From assembly GCF_014268585.2 (NCBI RefSeq), contig NZ_CP077092.1:2914001-2978000 (forward strand): a stretch of 64,000 nucleotides of DNA. Reading direction: 5' to 3'. A program made the translations under genes and the position numbers. Position 1 is the first letter of the stretch. Each line of letters begins with the position of its first letter. Source of the DNA: Pseudomonas iranensis. Lineage in GTDB: Bacteria; Pseudomonadota; Gammaproteobacteria; Pseudomonadales; Pseudomonadaceae. The notes beneath the pieces were generated by a model. The model was not told where the DNA came from and did not search any database. It saw only the letters and a list, made by a program, of their open reading frames with translations. Positions 47,630 through 57,342 of the stretch are shown here, one piece after another.

Positions 47630-48559
47630 TTAACGCTCCTCGGCCAGCAGACTCGGTTGTTGATTGACGCGCACATCGTCACCGTTGCGTTGCACCTGGG
47701 TTTCCTTCTTGCGCGGTGCTTTGTTCATTCCTTCGTATTTGTCGACGATGTCGAGAAACAGTCGCTCCTGCACAGCCGAGTAATAAGTGATCCTGTGCGC
47801 CACTGAAGGCTTGGCCAACTCGGCATAACTGGCTTGATCAAGTTGCCCGGGCGCTGCTTTGACTTTGTTGACCCACGCCTCGTAATCAGCGCCACTGAGT
47901 ACCAGGGTGCTGAAGTGCATGTCGGAAAAGCCGTGGCCGTTATAGTTCGCAGCAATTCCGCGATACTGGCCGATTTCATTGGCGATCAAATGCAACTTGG
48001 TCTGCATGCCAGCCATGGCATATATCTGCCCGCCCAGTGCCGGAATAAAGAATGAAGTCATGGCCGCGTCGGAAGTGACGGTAAAACTTACCGGCGTATT
48101 CACCGGTATCGCCAGTTCATTGACCGAGGCAATGCCCAGATCGGGGTAAATGAACAGCCATTTCCAGTCCGTTGCCACCACTTGCACATTGAGGTGCGGC
48201 ACGTCGGAGTCCAACGGGCGATAGGGATCGAGTGCGTGGGTGGTTTCCCAGGTCACCCAGCCGAGTACGCAAATAATCAGGAACGGCACGCCCCAGACCA
48301 CCGCCTCGATCTTGTGAGAACTGGCCCAACGCGGCGAATAACGGGCCTTCTTGTTGGTCGCGCGGTAGCGATAGGCGAACAGGAAGGTCATGACGATGAC
48401 CGGGATCACCACCAACAGCATCAGGCCCGTGGCGAGAATGATCAGGTCGCGTTCATCTCGGGCAACATCGCCCTTGGGGTTGAACACCACCAGATTGCAA
48501 CCGGCGAGCAGAACGCTGGTAGCGAGATAGACCAGGCAATAGCTGATTGTTCGCTTCAT
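47630..48559 (-). CDS. cyoA: Cytochrome bo3 oxidase subunit II
   Basis: 309 residues, ubiquinol oxidase subunit II. Lipoprotein signal with LLAGC puts the lipid-bearing Cys at 21; two membrane helices, then the cupredoxin-like periplasmic domain without CuA ligands (DWKWLFIYPDLGIASVNE). GGAG precedes the ATG. First gene of cyoABCDE. Tail rich in Lys and Arg. Confidence 0.95.
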   Translation of the reverse strand: MKRTISYCLVYLATSVLLAGCNLVVFNPKGDVARDERDLIILATGLMLLVVIPVIVMTFLFAYRYRATNKKARYSPRWASSHKIEAVVWGVPFLIICVLGWVTWETTHALDPYRPLDSDVPHLNVQVVATDWKWLFIYPDLGIASVNELAIPVNTPVSFTVTSDAAMTSFFIPALGGQIYAMAGMQTKLHLIANEIGQYRGIAANYNGHGFSDMHFSTLVLSGADYEAWVNKVKAAPGQLDQASYAELAKPSVAHRITYYSAVQERLFLDIVDKYEGMNKAPRKKETQVQRNGDDVRVNQQPSLLAEER

Positions 48560-48879
48560 ACATGCTCCTGTTCTTTATATCGATCCTTGTTTTCTTCGGG
48601 CAACAGTTGGCCATGGACAGAAAACCCTGTTTCTGTACCGGCTAATCACGCTGGGCTGAATAACGAGTTGTACTTGAGCTCGCCTGGGCCTCGAACTTTT
48701 TGAATGAGCATTGCGGCGTTGGTTTTACAGAATGTTACGCAAGCTGACGAACGGTTGAACTAGCGAAACGGCGGGCGCGAATCAACGCGCTATGCTGAAA
48801 ATGCCTCTTGGCAATCCTTGGAATTATTCCGCCAAAGGAAAGATCTTTGACGTGAGCGAGTTGAGTTCAGGAGTACGAC
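48560..48879. other. Divergent intergenic region upstream of cyoA
   Basis: 320 bases. It contains an inverted repeat ACAGAAA-N6-TTTCTGT (48617-48636) about 60 bases before cyoA, which could be an operator or hairpin. No clear promoter can be assigned. Confidence 0.4.
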
Positions 48880-49194
48880 ATGTTCAAACGCGGCGAAACC
48901 TACAACAAATGGAAGGCGACGGAAAAGGCGGAAAAGTGCCATACCGAAGAGGTTGAAAACGGCTGTCATATCGAGGTGCGGGCACGGGAAGCCGATGATG
49001 GCGACGTCGAAATGTTCATCAGCGTTTACACCGCAACCGGCGAGTGCGCCTACGAGCGCATCAGGAAATTGCCCGGCGTGGAATGGGAAGTCGAGGACGC
49101 GCTTAAACGTGGCATCGATCAGGCAGAACGAATTGCCGGCGGCGAGTCCGGACGATTGTCCTGTGCCGATGCGCACGGCCACGAGAATGAGTGA
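48880..49194 (+). CDS. Hypothetical protein, 104 residues
   Basis: Small, acidic and polar (many Glu, Lys, Asp; three Cys; no membrane segment). AGGAG precedes the ATG. Central part ERIRKLPGVEWEVEDALKRG looks like a helix-rich domain. No known family recognised. It stands alone between cyoA and galE, convergent with galE. Confidence 0.7.
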   Translation: MFKRGETYNKWKATEKAEKCHTEEVENGCHIEVRAREADDGDVEMFISVYTATGECAYERIRKLPGVEWEVEDALKRGIDQAERIAGGESGRLSCADAHGHENE

Positions 49195-49207
49195 CCGTGC
49201 GCAGCTT

Positions 49208-50233
49208 TCAATTGGCCTGGCGAACGTCAACCTGGCCGAGTTGATTGCACTGCCAGCGCCAGGCATCGGCGAGCATGCTGTGCAGTGAGCGGCTCGCCTG
49301 CCAGCCCAGTTCTTCGAGGGCTTTTTGCGGGTCCGCCCAGCAGCGCGCAATGTCGCCGGGGCGCCGCGCTTCAATACGCAACGGGATCTTGATGCCGGTG
49401 ACCTGTTCGAAGGCGCTGATCACCTCCAGCACCGAATAGCCGCGCCCGGTACCGAGGTTCCAGATGCTCACACCATGGCGATCGCGCAAGGCGCCGAGCG
49501 CGCAGACGTGCCCGAGTGCAAGGTCGACGACGTGCAGATAATCGCGAATGCCGGTGCCGTCCGGGGTCGGGTAATCGTTGCCGAACACTGACAGCTGCGC
49601 GCGCTGGCCACTGGCAACTTCCAGCAGATAGGGCAGCAGGTTGTTGGGTGTGCTGGTGGGTGCCTCGCCGAGCAGGCCGGAAGGGTGCGCACCAATCGGA
49701 TTGAAATAGCGCAGCAGGCCGATCGACCAGCGCGGGTCGGAACTGACGACACTCTTCATGATGTTTTCCGACATCAGTTTCGACATGCCGTAAGGATTGG
49801 TCGGCTGGCCAGTGGCGCAGTTTTCGTTGATTGGCAGGGTGGCACAGTCGCCATAAACAGTGGCCGATGAACTGAACACCAGATGGAAAACTCCGGCCTG
49901 GGCCATGGCTTGGCACAGCGTCAGGCTGCCGCCGACATTGGTGTCGAAATAGCGCAGAGGTTCACGCACGCTTTCGCCGACCGCTTTCAACCCGGCGCAA
50001 TGCACCACGGCATCGATCGGGTAATCGTGCAGAAGATTGTCGAGCAGTCGTCGATTGCGCACATCACCCTGAATGAACTCCGGTCGTTTTCCGGCCAGCG
50101 TACTGATGCGCTCGATCGCCGCGCGCTGGCTGTTGCACAAGTTGTCGAGGATCACCACATCCTCGCCGTTGCCCAGCCATTGCAGTGCGACATGCGCACC
50201 AATGTATCCCGCACCACCCGTAATCAAGATCAT
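49208..50233 (-). CDS. galE: UDP-glucose 4-epimerase, first copy
   Basis: 341 residues, extended SDR. NAD site ITGGAGYIGAHVA (about 4-16), catalytic Ser in SSSATVYG, Tyr-x3-Lys in NPYGMSKL, and substrate region RYFNPIGAHPSG. Interconverts UDP-glucose and UDP-galactose, supplying UDP-galactopyranose to the mutase encoded in the neighbouring operon. The frame runs open to 51523, but the first 430 codons have no family similarity and overlap the opposite-strand glycosyltransferase gene, so ATG 50233 is the start. Confidence 0.93.
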   Translation of the reverse strand: MILITGGAGYIGAHVALQWLGNGEDVVILDNLCNSQRAAIERISTLAGKRPEFIQGDVRNRRLLDNLLHDYPIDAVVHCAGLKAVGESVREPLRYFDTNVGGSLTLCQAMAQAGVFHLVFSSSATVYGDCATLPINENCATGQPTNPYGMSKLMSENIMKSVVSSDPRWSIGLLRYFNPIGAHPSGLLGEAPTSTPNNLLPYLLEVASGQRAQLSVFGNDYPTPDGTGIRDYLHVVDLALGHVCALGALRDRHGVSIWNLGTGRGYSVLEVISAFEQVTGIKIPLRIEARRPGDIARCWADPQKALEELGWQASRSLHSMLADAWRWQCNQLGQVDVRQAN

Positions 50234-50551
50234 GCGCCCGCCCTCACAAGTGACGCCATCGGCGATGGCTTCGTAGATGGTTTCGATGCGCCTGTGCGGC
50301 GGCAAAAACCATGGTTGTTCTGGACGGTAGGGGCTGGATTGATCGGCAAGTTCAACCTTGTTTGCCAGCCGGTATGTGCACTTCATCGGCTGCGCTCGAA
50401 GTTGGGCTGAACGTCGCGTGAACGCGGCTATTCCAACCTTCAAGAGCCTTACGGCCTCATCGAGAAATGCCCTGCACTTGCAGTGTCGACAAGTGTGACG
50501 GCCCGGTGGCTCGGCACTGAGTCGTCTTGTTTTTTTGATGAGGATCTGGCT
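50234..50551. other. Divergent promoter region of the polysaccharide locus
   Basis: About 318 bases between galE and the glycosyltransferase gene, which read in opposite directions. Must hold promoters for both, but no -10/-35 pair, JUMPstart or other motif is clear. Confidence 0.4.
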
Positions 50552-51721
50552 ATGAACCTGGCAGAACAACCCGAGGCGCTTGCACTGGCGAGCGCGCAAA
50601 ATGCTGTCGAAGCATCCCTTCAGGTGCGACCCACGTTGGTGTGCCTGTCGCATCTGCGCTGGGGATTTGTTTATCAACGGCCGCAGCACGTCATGTCGCG
50701 ATTGGCCAGACACTACGACGTGGTGTTTTTCGAAGAGCCGGTATTTGTCGAAGACGCCACGCCCAGACTCGAGCTTTCGAATCCGGCGGCGGGAATAGAA
50801 GTGGCGGTGCCGCAATTGCCGATCGGCATGAGTGGCGAGGCGATCGAGCAGGCGCAGAGGCAATTGCTCGATGAGCACCTCGCCGGACGCGTTCAGGGCG
50901 ATCTTTTGCTGTGGTATTTCACGCCGATGAGCCTGCTGTTTACCGAGCACCTCGACGCTCGGGTTGCCGTCTATGACTGCATGGATGAACTGTCGGCGTT
51001 CATGGGCGCACCGGCGCGATTGATCGACATGGAGCAGCAACTGCTCGCCCGGGCTGACGTGGTGTTTACCGGCGGCTTCAGTCTGTGGGAGGTCAAGCAG
51101 CGCCAGCACGGTAATGCCTATCCGGTACCGAGCAGCGTCGACATCGCGCATTTCGCGGCGGCGCGGCAGGCACTGCCGGAACCGCCCGATCAAGCGTCCA
51201 TAGCGCGGCCACGCCTGGGCTTTTTCGGCGTGATCGATGAACGCTTCGATATCGAATTGATTGACCGCGTGGCGGCGATGCGTCCCGACTGGCAGATCGT
51301 GCTGATCGGTCCGGTGGTGAAGATCGATCCGCAGACGCTGCCGCAACGGCCGAACCTTCATTATCTGGGCGGCAAGCAATATGCCGAGCTGCCGGACTAC
51401 CTCGCTGGCTGGGACGTGGCACTGATGCCGTTCGCCCTCAACGCCTCCACGCGTTACATCAGCCCGACCAAGACTCCCGAATACCTCGCTGGCGGTTGCC
51501 CAGTGGTGTCGACGCCGATTCACGATGTGATCAGCGGCTACGGCGAGAGCGGCGCGGTGTTCATCGCCGACACTGCCGAGGCCTTCGTCGAGGCGATCGA
51601 AAAAGCTTTGCCACTCAAAGGCACCATCGAATTTCTGCAGCGCGCCGATGCCGCGATCGCCGGCATGTCGTGGGACAACACCAGCCGCTTCATGCAGGAG
51701 CAGATCGAATGCCTACGATAA
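50552..51721 (+). CDS. Glycosyltransferase (GT-B fold)
   Basis: 389 residues, GT-B enzyme with the donor-site loop YISPTKTPEYLAGGCPVVST and N-terminal WGFVYQRPQHVMSRLA, as in GT1/GT4-like sugar transferases of exopolysaccharide clusters. GAGG precedes ATG 50552. Cytoplasmic. First gene of a four-gene unit; its end overlaps glf by 13 bases. Confidence 0.88.
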   Translation: MNLAEQPEALALASAQNAVEASLQVRPTLVCLSHLRWGFVYQRPQHVMSRLARHYDVVFFEEPVFVEDATPRLELSNPAAGIEVAVPQLPIGMSGEAIEQAQRQLLDEHLAGRVQGDLLLWYFTPMSLLFTEHLDARVAVYDCMDELSAFMGAPARLIDMEQQLLARADVVFTGGFSLWEVKQRQHGNAYPVPSSVDIAHFAAARQALPEPPDQASIARPRLGFFGVIDERFDIELIDRVAAMRPDWQIVLIGPVVKIDPQTLPQRPNLHYLGGKQYAELPDYLAGWDVALMPFALNASTRYISPTKTPEYLAGGCPVVSTPIHDVISGYGESGAVFIADTAEAFVEAIEKALPLKGTIEFLQRADAAIAGMSWDNTSRFMQEQIECLR

Positions 51722-52881
51722 GCCTTGAGCGCGCCAAGTCCGGCCACGCCTATGACTACCTGATCGTCGGTGCCGGGTTCGCCGGCAGTGTCATCGCCGA
51801 GCGTCTGGCCGAAGGATTGGGCCGCCGAGTGTTACTGATTGACCGGCGCCCGCATATCGCCGGCAATGCCTACGATCACTACGACGCCGCCGGCGTGCTG
51901 GTGCATCGTTATGGCCCGCACATCTTTCACACCAATGCCCAGCGCATTGTCGATTACCTGTCGCGCTTCACCGAATGGCGACCCTACGAGCATCGAGTTC
52001 TCGCCCAGGTCGACGGCCAACTGGTGCCGATTCCAATCAATCTGACCACATTGAATACGCTCTACGGCTTGTCGATGTCCTCCGCGGAAGCCGAGGTTTT
52101 CCTCGCCGAACGCGCCGAACCGGTGGCGACCATTCGCACCTCCGAAGACGTCGTGGTCAATCAGATCGGCCGTGAACTCTACGAGAAGTTTTTTCGTGGC
52201 TATACGCGCAAGCAATGGGGGCTGGATCCCTCGGCACTGGATAAATCGGTGACTTCGCGCATTCCGACGCGGACCAGCGAAGACGACCGCTATTTCGCCG
52301 ACACTTTCCAGATCATGCCCCTGGGCGGCTACACGCAAATGTTCGAACGCATGCTCGATCACCCGAACATCGATCTGCTGCTCGGCACCGATTTCAAGGC
52401 AGTGCGCGACGAGGTGAAGTACGCGCATCTGATCTACTGCGGCCCGATTGACGAATACTTCGATTTCCAGTTGGGCCGTTTGCCGTATCGGTCCTTGCGC
52501 TTCGAACACCAGACCCTCGAGCAGGAGCTCTATCAGCCAGTGGCGGTGGTCAATTATCCGCACCCGGACGTGCCGTACACGCGCATCACCGAGTACAAAC
52601 ACCTCACAGGGCAAACCCACCCGTGCACCAGCATCACCTACGAATATCCGTGTGACGAGGGCGACCCGTATTACCCGGTGCCGCGCGCAGAAAATGCCGA
52701 GCTGTACAAACGCTATCGAGCGCTCGCCGAGCAGACGCCGAACGTGACGTTTCTCGGCCGACTGGGTACCTACAAGTACTACAACATGGATCAGGTGGTG
52801 GGCCAGGCGCTGGCCCTGTATCGGGATATTCAAGCGGCGCAGGCAGAGACCACGGCTGCAACCGAGATCGATGCTTCATGA
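51709..52881 (+). CDS. glf: UDP-galactopyranose mutase
   Basis: 390 residues, flavoenzyme converting UDP-galactopyranose to UDP-galactofuranose. FAD site YLIVGAGFAGSVIAERLAE (about 17-35), GNAYDHYD, and the active-site region YTRKQWGLDPSALDKSV; late GRLGTYKYYNMDQVVGQAL is diagnostic of UGM. Overlaps the preceding glycosyltransferase by 13 bases and the next gene by 4 (ATGA). Its presence shows that the locus makes a galactofuranose-containing glycan. Confidence 0.95.
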   Translation: MPTISLERAKSGHAYDYLIVGAGFAGSVIAERLAEGLGRRVLLIDRRPHIAGNAYDHYDAAGVLVHRYGPHIFHTNAQRIVDYLSRFTEWRPYEHRVLAQVDGQLVPIPINLTTLNTLYGLSMSSAEAEVFLAERAEPVATIRTSEDVVVNQIGRELYEKFFRGYTRKQWGLDPSALDKSVTSRIPTRTSEDDRYFADTFQIMPLGGYTQMFERMLDHPNIDLLLGTDFKAVRDEVKYAHLIYCGPIDEYFDFQLGRLPYRSLRFEHQTLEQELYQPVAVVNYPHPDVPYTRITEYKHLTGQTHPCTSITYEYPCDEGDPYYPVPRAENAELYKRYRALAEQTPNVTFLGRLGTYKYYNMDQVVGQALALYRDIQAAQAETTAATEIDAS

Positions 52882-54071
52882 CCGCGCAGCCGAAAGGCGA
52901 CGAGCCCGGCGCAGATGCGTCTTCGATCTTCAGCAGCTTCGTCATGGCCGGTTTCGAATGTTCCAGCCAGCGCCGCCAGGACGGTCGGCGCCTGGATCTG
53001 CTGGCCGACACCGGGCATGCGCGCTGGGTCGACAAGGACTACCTGCGACTCAGCGGATTGAACATCCGTTGCGCCCGCGACGGCTTGCGCTGGCACCTGA
53101 TCGAGCGCAGCCCCGGGCGCTATGACTGGAGCAGTTTTCTGCCGATGCTCAAAGCGGCACAAGCGCAGCAAGTGCAGGTGGTCTGGGATCTGTGCCATTA
53201 CGGCTACCCGGATGATCTGGATATCTGGCGCCCGGCATTTGTCGAGCGTTTCGCCCGCTTCGCCGCTGCTGCAGCGAAGCTGATGGCCGACGAGGGCGTG
53301 AGCGTTCCGTTCTACTCGCCGATCAACGAGATTTCCTTCTGGAGTTGGGCGGGAGGCGAGGTGGCGTATTTCAACCCGAACGCACGCGGACGCGCGCAGG
53401 AACTCAAGCATCAGCTGGTACGAGCGAGCATTGCTGCGATCGAAGCGATTCGCGAACAGGCGCCGAATGCGCGGTTTGTCCAGTGCGATCCGTTGATCCA
53501 TGTGATCGCCGGCTCCCGGCGCATTGACGATATCGAAGCCGCTGAGGCCTATCGGCTGTCGCAATTTCAGGCGTGGGATCTGCTCACCGGCCGCGAATGG
53601 CCGGGTCTGGGTGGGCAGGAGCATTACCTGGATATCGTCGGCGCCAATTTCTATGCGCATAACCAGTGGTATTTCCACGGCCGGCGGATCCTTCGCGGCG
53701 AGCGCGACTTCCGGCCGTTGTCGGGCATGCTCAAGGAACTGCACCAGCGTTATCAGCGGCCAGTGCTGATCGCTGAAACCGGTGCCGAAGATGAAGAACG
53801 CCTGCCGTGGCTGGCTTACATCGTCGAGCAGACGCTGCTGGCCCTTGAACGCGGTGTGCCGGTGCAGGGGATTTGCTGGTACCCGTTTCTCGATTATCCG
53901 GGCTGGGATAACGGCCGTTATTGCCCCACCGGTGTGTTTGGCTACCCAGATGGCGAGGGCGAGCGCGCGGCGTTTCATCCGCTGCACGTCGAGCTGGCGC
54001 AAGTGCCCGAGCGGATTGCCGCAAGTCTGCGCCGGGTCAATGGCCGGCGTGTTGAGGGGCGGGGGAGATGA
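52878..54071 (+). CDS. Clan GH-A glycosidase-like protein
   Basis: 397 residues, TIM-barrel glycoside hydrolase look (GH1/GH5/GH39-like). Acid/base Glu151 in SPINEISFWSW; nucleophile Glu300 in VLIAETGAED; WYPFLDYPGWDN near the C-terminus. No signal peptide, so cytoplasmic, unusual for a polysaccharide hydrolase and suggestive of a role in assembly or quality control, or of a transglycosylase. Coupled ATGA overlap with glf before and with the ABC gene after. Substrate unknown. Confidence 0.8.
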   Translation: MTAQPKGDEPGADASSIFSSFVMAGFECSSQRRQDGRRLDLLADTGHARWVDKDYLRLSGLNIRCARDGLRWHLIERSPGRYDWSSFLPMLKAAQAQQVQVVWDLCHYGYPDDLDIWRPAFVERFARFAAAAAKLMADEGVSVPFYSPINEISFWSWAGGEVAYFNPNARGRAQELKHQLVRASIAAIEAIREQAPNARFVQCDPLIHVIAGSRRIDDIEAAEAYRLSQFQAWDLLTGREWPGLGGQEHYLDIVGANFYAHNQWYFHGRRILRGERDFRPLSGMLKELHQRYQRPVLIAETGAEDEERLPWLAYIVEQTLLALERGVPVQGICWYPFLDYPGWDNGRYCPTGVFGYPDGEGERAAFHPLHVELAQVPERIAASLRRVNGRRVEGRGR

Positions 54072-55828
54072 ACTTCCAGCGCAGGCGCGATGAACCGTTG
54101 CCGGCGTCAGCCGCTGCATTTTTATGGCGTTATATAAGAATCCGCCCGGCGCATTTCATCGCCATGGTCGGCCTGGTGACCGGCGCGGCGTGCTGCGCGG
54201 TGGTGGTGCAGTACGGCATGAAACTGCTGGTCGATGCCATGGCCGCCGGGTCGGCGGCGGAACAGGTCTGGCACGCGTTCGGCCTGTTCATGGCGTTGAT
54301 CGTGATGGAAAACCTGCTGTGGCGCCTCGGTGGTTGGGTCGGTTGCCACACCATCGTCGGCAGTTGTGCGGATCTGCGCGTCGACCTTTTCCATCACCTG
54401 ACTGGCCACCCGATGCGTTATTTTCGGCGGCATTTCTCCGGCTCGCTGGCCAATCGCGTCTCGGCGATCGGCGCCGCTGCCGACAAGGTCTATGGCGGAC
54501 TGACCTGGCGTATCGTGCCGCCATGCGTGGATTTTATCGGCGCCGTGGCCTTGCTGTTGGCGGTGCACGGTGCGATGGCGCTGGCGTTGGTCGGTTGCGT
54601 GATAGTCGTCGCCGCGCTGATTACCATATTCGGCGTGCGCGGTCGCAGCCGGCACATCGCGTTCGCGTCGCAGTCGGCGCGGGTCGGTGGCGAGATTGTC
54701 GATCTGGTTTCCAACGTATGGACGATCAAGGCTTTTTCCGGGCGGGAACGCGAGCGCTTGCGCCTGGAGCGCGAGATCGGCATCGAGGCCGATTCGCACC
54801 GCAGCAGCTGGATGTACATGGAAAAAGCCCGGGTACTGCACGACATCTGCCTGACCGTTATGGCCGGCGGCATGCTCGGCTGGGCGATTCTGCTCTGGCG
54901 AGCGGGACAGGTGACGGCGGGGGATGTGGTGATGGTCAGCGCGTTGACCTTCCGCATCCTGCACGGATCGCGCGAACTGGCGCTGGCCCTGGTGGAAACC
55001 AGCCAGCAGATGGGCGTCATCAGCGAAACCCTCGGCATCGTCGCCCAGCCCCACGAGCTCAGCGACGCCTTGGAGGAACTGGCGCCGACGCGCGGGCACA
55101 TCAAAATGCTCGACGTCAGTTACGCCTACCCGGATGGGCGCAAGGTCTTCGAGCATTTCTTTCTCGATATTCCGGCCGGGCAAAGCGTCGGCATTGCCGG
55201 CACCTCGGGCTCGGGAAAATCGACCTTGCTCGGTTTGCTGCAACGTCTGGATGATGTGCGCAGCGGGGTGATCCTGATCGACGACCGCGACATCCGCTCC
55301 GTCAGCCAGGACAGCCTGCGCCGGCAGATCGCCGTGGTGCCGCAGGAACCGGCGCTGTTCAATCGCAGCATTCTGGAAAACATCGGCTATGGCCAACCGT
55401 ACGCCACCGAGCAGCAGATTATCGAGGCGGCGCGCCAAGCGTTTTGCGATGAATTCATCCAGGCGTTGCCGCAGGGTTATCACACCCTGGTGGGTGAACG
55501 GGGAGTGACGTTGTCCGGCGGGCAACGCCAGCGCCTGGGGCTGGCGCGGGCGTTTTTGAAAGACGCACCGATCCTGATTCTCGACGAGGCGACCTCGGCA
55601 CTGGATTCCGATTCCGAAGCGATCATCCAGCGCGCATTGAGCAACCTGATGCGCGGCCGCACGGTACTCGCCGTGGCCCACCGCCTCTCGACCATCGCCA
55701 ACTTCGATCGGGTGCTGGTGCTGGAGGACGGCGAGATCGTCCAAGACGGCACTCCCGAAGAACTGCGCGAAAGCCAAGGGCGGTTCCGCACGCTGTGGCA
55801 GATGCAGGCGATGGTGCACAACCGTTGA
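54068..55828 (+). CDS. ABC transporter, fused permease and ATPase
   Basis: 586 residues: type IV-exporter membrane domain (six helices, about 15-325) and ATPase (about 340-580) with Walker A GTSGSGKST, signature [11 protein letters not shown], Walker B ILILDEATSALD and H-loop VAHRLST. MsbA-like homodimer, probably flipping or exporting a glycan or glycolipid made by the upstream enzymes. Start coupled to the glycosidase stop. Last gene of the four-gene unit. Confidence 0.9.
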   Translation: MNFQRRRDEPLPASAAAFLWRYIRIRPAHFIAMVGLVTGAACCAVVVQYGMKLLVDAMAAGSAAEQVWHAFGLFMALIVMENLLWRLGGWVGCHTIVGSCADLRVDLFHHLTGHPMRYFRRHFSGSLANRVSAIGAAADKVYGGLTWRIVPPCVDFIGAVALLLAVHGAMALALVGCVIVVAALITIFGVRGRSRHIAFASQSARVGGEIVDLVSNVWTIKAFSGRERERLRLEREIGIEADSHRSSWMYMEKARVLHDICLTVMAGGMLGWAILLWRAGQVTAGDVVMVSALTFRILHGSRELALALVETSQQMGVISETLGIVAQPHELSDALEELAPTRGHIKMLDVSYAYPDGRKVFEHFFLDIPAGQSVGIAGTSGSGKSTLLGLLQRLDDVRSGVILIDDRDIRSVSQDSLRRQIAVVPQEPALFNRSILENIGYGQPYATEQQIIEAARQAFCDEFIQALPQGYHTLVGERGVTLSGGQRQRLGLARAFLKDAPILILDEATSALDSDSEAIIQRALSNLMRGRTVLAVAHRLSTIANFDRVLVLEDGEIVQDGTPEELRESQGRFRTLWQMQAMVHNR

Positions 55829-55836
55829 ACGCGCTG

Positions 55837-57312
55837 CTATTGCGCTGAGCGCGTCCAGACCCTGACGTAGTCGATGCGAAACACCGACGGCAGATCAGCA
55901 TCGTCGACCACGCCGAACCAGTCCCACATCGCTTCACTGTCGAAGACGATTTGCATGGGGAAATGCCAGTAGTTGTTTTTCGCCTCTCGCACCAGCACGC
56001 CGTCGACGTACCAGCGCAAAGTCTCGGGTTGCCAGTCAAAGCCGTAGACATGAAAAGTATTGGCCAGCCGCCACGGTGCGATCCAGGTACTGCCGGAGCT
56101 CAGGTGTTGATCATTTTGCGGTCTGGCCCAGACATGGGCGTTCATGTTGTACCGGCGATCAAAGGCTTCGTTGCGGGTCTTGCCGCCGATTTCGAAGATG
56201 TCGATTTCCGTGGCGTTGTCCGGCAGCCCCGTCCAGGCCAGCCAGAAGGCACTGGAACCGGCAGAGTTCATCGGTTTTGCCCGGGCTTCGTAATAGCCGT
56301 ACATCCCCCGTTCGTTGGTTCGGACCATCGCCGAGCTGTAATCCTTGTAGCCCAGGGCGACGTATTTCTCCGGGAGGGTCTGTTTGCGGAAAGTGATGTT
56401 CAGATTGCCGTTGCCGAGCTTGGCGTTCTCCGGCAAAAACAGCGCCGGTTTGCGCCCGAAGGAATCGGTGCCGGTGGCGTTGTTGACGTGCCAGCGCTCG
56501 GCGTCGAGGTTGCTGCCGTTGAACTCATCGGACAGACGCGTATCCAGCTTCCAGCCGCCGGCATTGGCCTGATCCGACAACGGCAGGTCAGGTGTGGCGT
56601 GAGTCGGTGTCGGTCCTAACGGACCAACGCGGGTCCAGGCATCGGCCTGTTGCGGAAGGGCGACCGCCCACTTTTGCGCCAGATACTCGAACACATTGCG
56701 GCGTTCTTCCTGGCTGCTGAATGGGCGGTCATAAACCAGTACTTCGGCAATGTCGCCACGCAGGATTTCCGAGGTGCCAACCACGTTGCGCGCCACCGCG
56801 AACGGGCCGATCGGCACGTCACTGGTTTCCAGCAAGGCCAGGGCTGGCTCGTAGGCGGTGGTCTGCTGCACGCTGATGCCGAAATTCGGCGCTACGTTAT
56901 CGTTATCCGCCAGTTGCGGCCGCGAGCTGAACAGGCGCTGCCAGGCCTTGCCGCCGGCCTGCTCGGGCAGACGCCGCGAGACAACGAACACCGTCACCGG
57001 GCCTTTGCTTGTGCGGATCGCCTGGCCCATGAATGCCGCCGTGCCGCTGAACCGCACTACGCCGTGGCCGTTGAGGGCGTTGTCGACGCGCGTGGGCAAT
57101 GTCGTCGCCGCGCGATTGTCGACGACCACGTCATTGCCCTTGCCGGATTTATCCAGCCAGCGCACGACCTGATTTTGTCCCTCCAGCGTCATCGAGGCCG
57201 GATCATTGCCGTCCAGCCACAGCACCAGTCCGTCAGCCACCGGTCGTGGAATATTGGCGTTGGCGCCAGCGCTCAACAGCAAAACCAACAGCAAGCAGCG
57301 TGATCTGTTCAT
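55837..57312 (-). CDS. Secreted GH16 glycoside hydrolase with LamG-like domain
   Basis: 491 residues. Signal peptide (MNRSRCLLLVLLLSAGANAN, cleaved near 19-20), a LamG/concanavalin-like domain (about 25-215) beginning VADGLVLWLDG, then the GH16 domain (about 255-490) with the catalytic motif EIDIFE at 369-374. Probably periplasmic or secreted endo-hydrolase that trims the polymer made by this locus, in the manner of ExoK/ExsH. First-strand opposite to the ABC operon, convergent with it; 3' ends 9 bases apart. Confidence 0.88.
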   Translation of the reverse strand: MNRSRCLLLVLLLSAGANANIPRPVADGLVLWLDGNDPASMTLEGQNQVVRWLDKSGKGNDVVVDNRAATTLPTRVDNALNGHGVVRFSGTAAFMGQAIRTSKGPVTVFVVSRRLPEQAGGKAWQRLFSSRPQLADNDNVAPNFGISVQQTTAYEPALALLETSDVPIGPFAVARNVVGTSEILRGDIAEVLVYDRPFSSQEERRNVFEYLAQKWAVALPQQADAWTRVGPLGPTPTHATPDLPLSDQANAGGWKLDTRLSDEFNGSNLDAERWHVNNATGTDSFGRKPALFLPENAKLGNGNLNITFRKQTLPEKYVALGYKDYSSAMVRTNERGMYGYYEARAKPMNSAGSSAFWLAWTGLPDNATEIDIFEIGGKTRNEAFDRRYNMNAHVWARPQNDQHLSSGSTWIAPWRLANTFHVYGFDWQPETLRWYVDGVLVREAKNNYWHFPMQIVFDSEAMWDWFGVVDDADLPSVFRIDYVRVWTRSAQ

Positions 57313-57342
57313 GAGTCGTCCCTAACGTGGATTTGCCCCGGT

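Noticed and set aside
49208..51523. 771-codon frame suggesting an N-terminal fusion on galE
   Set aside because: The first 430 codons overlap the glycosyltransferase gene on the other strand and lack any family look; the epimerase's own ATG gives the usual length.
54122..55819. 565-codon minus-strand frame over the ABC exporter
   Set aside because: Antisense to a gene with intact ABC motifs; shadow frame.
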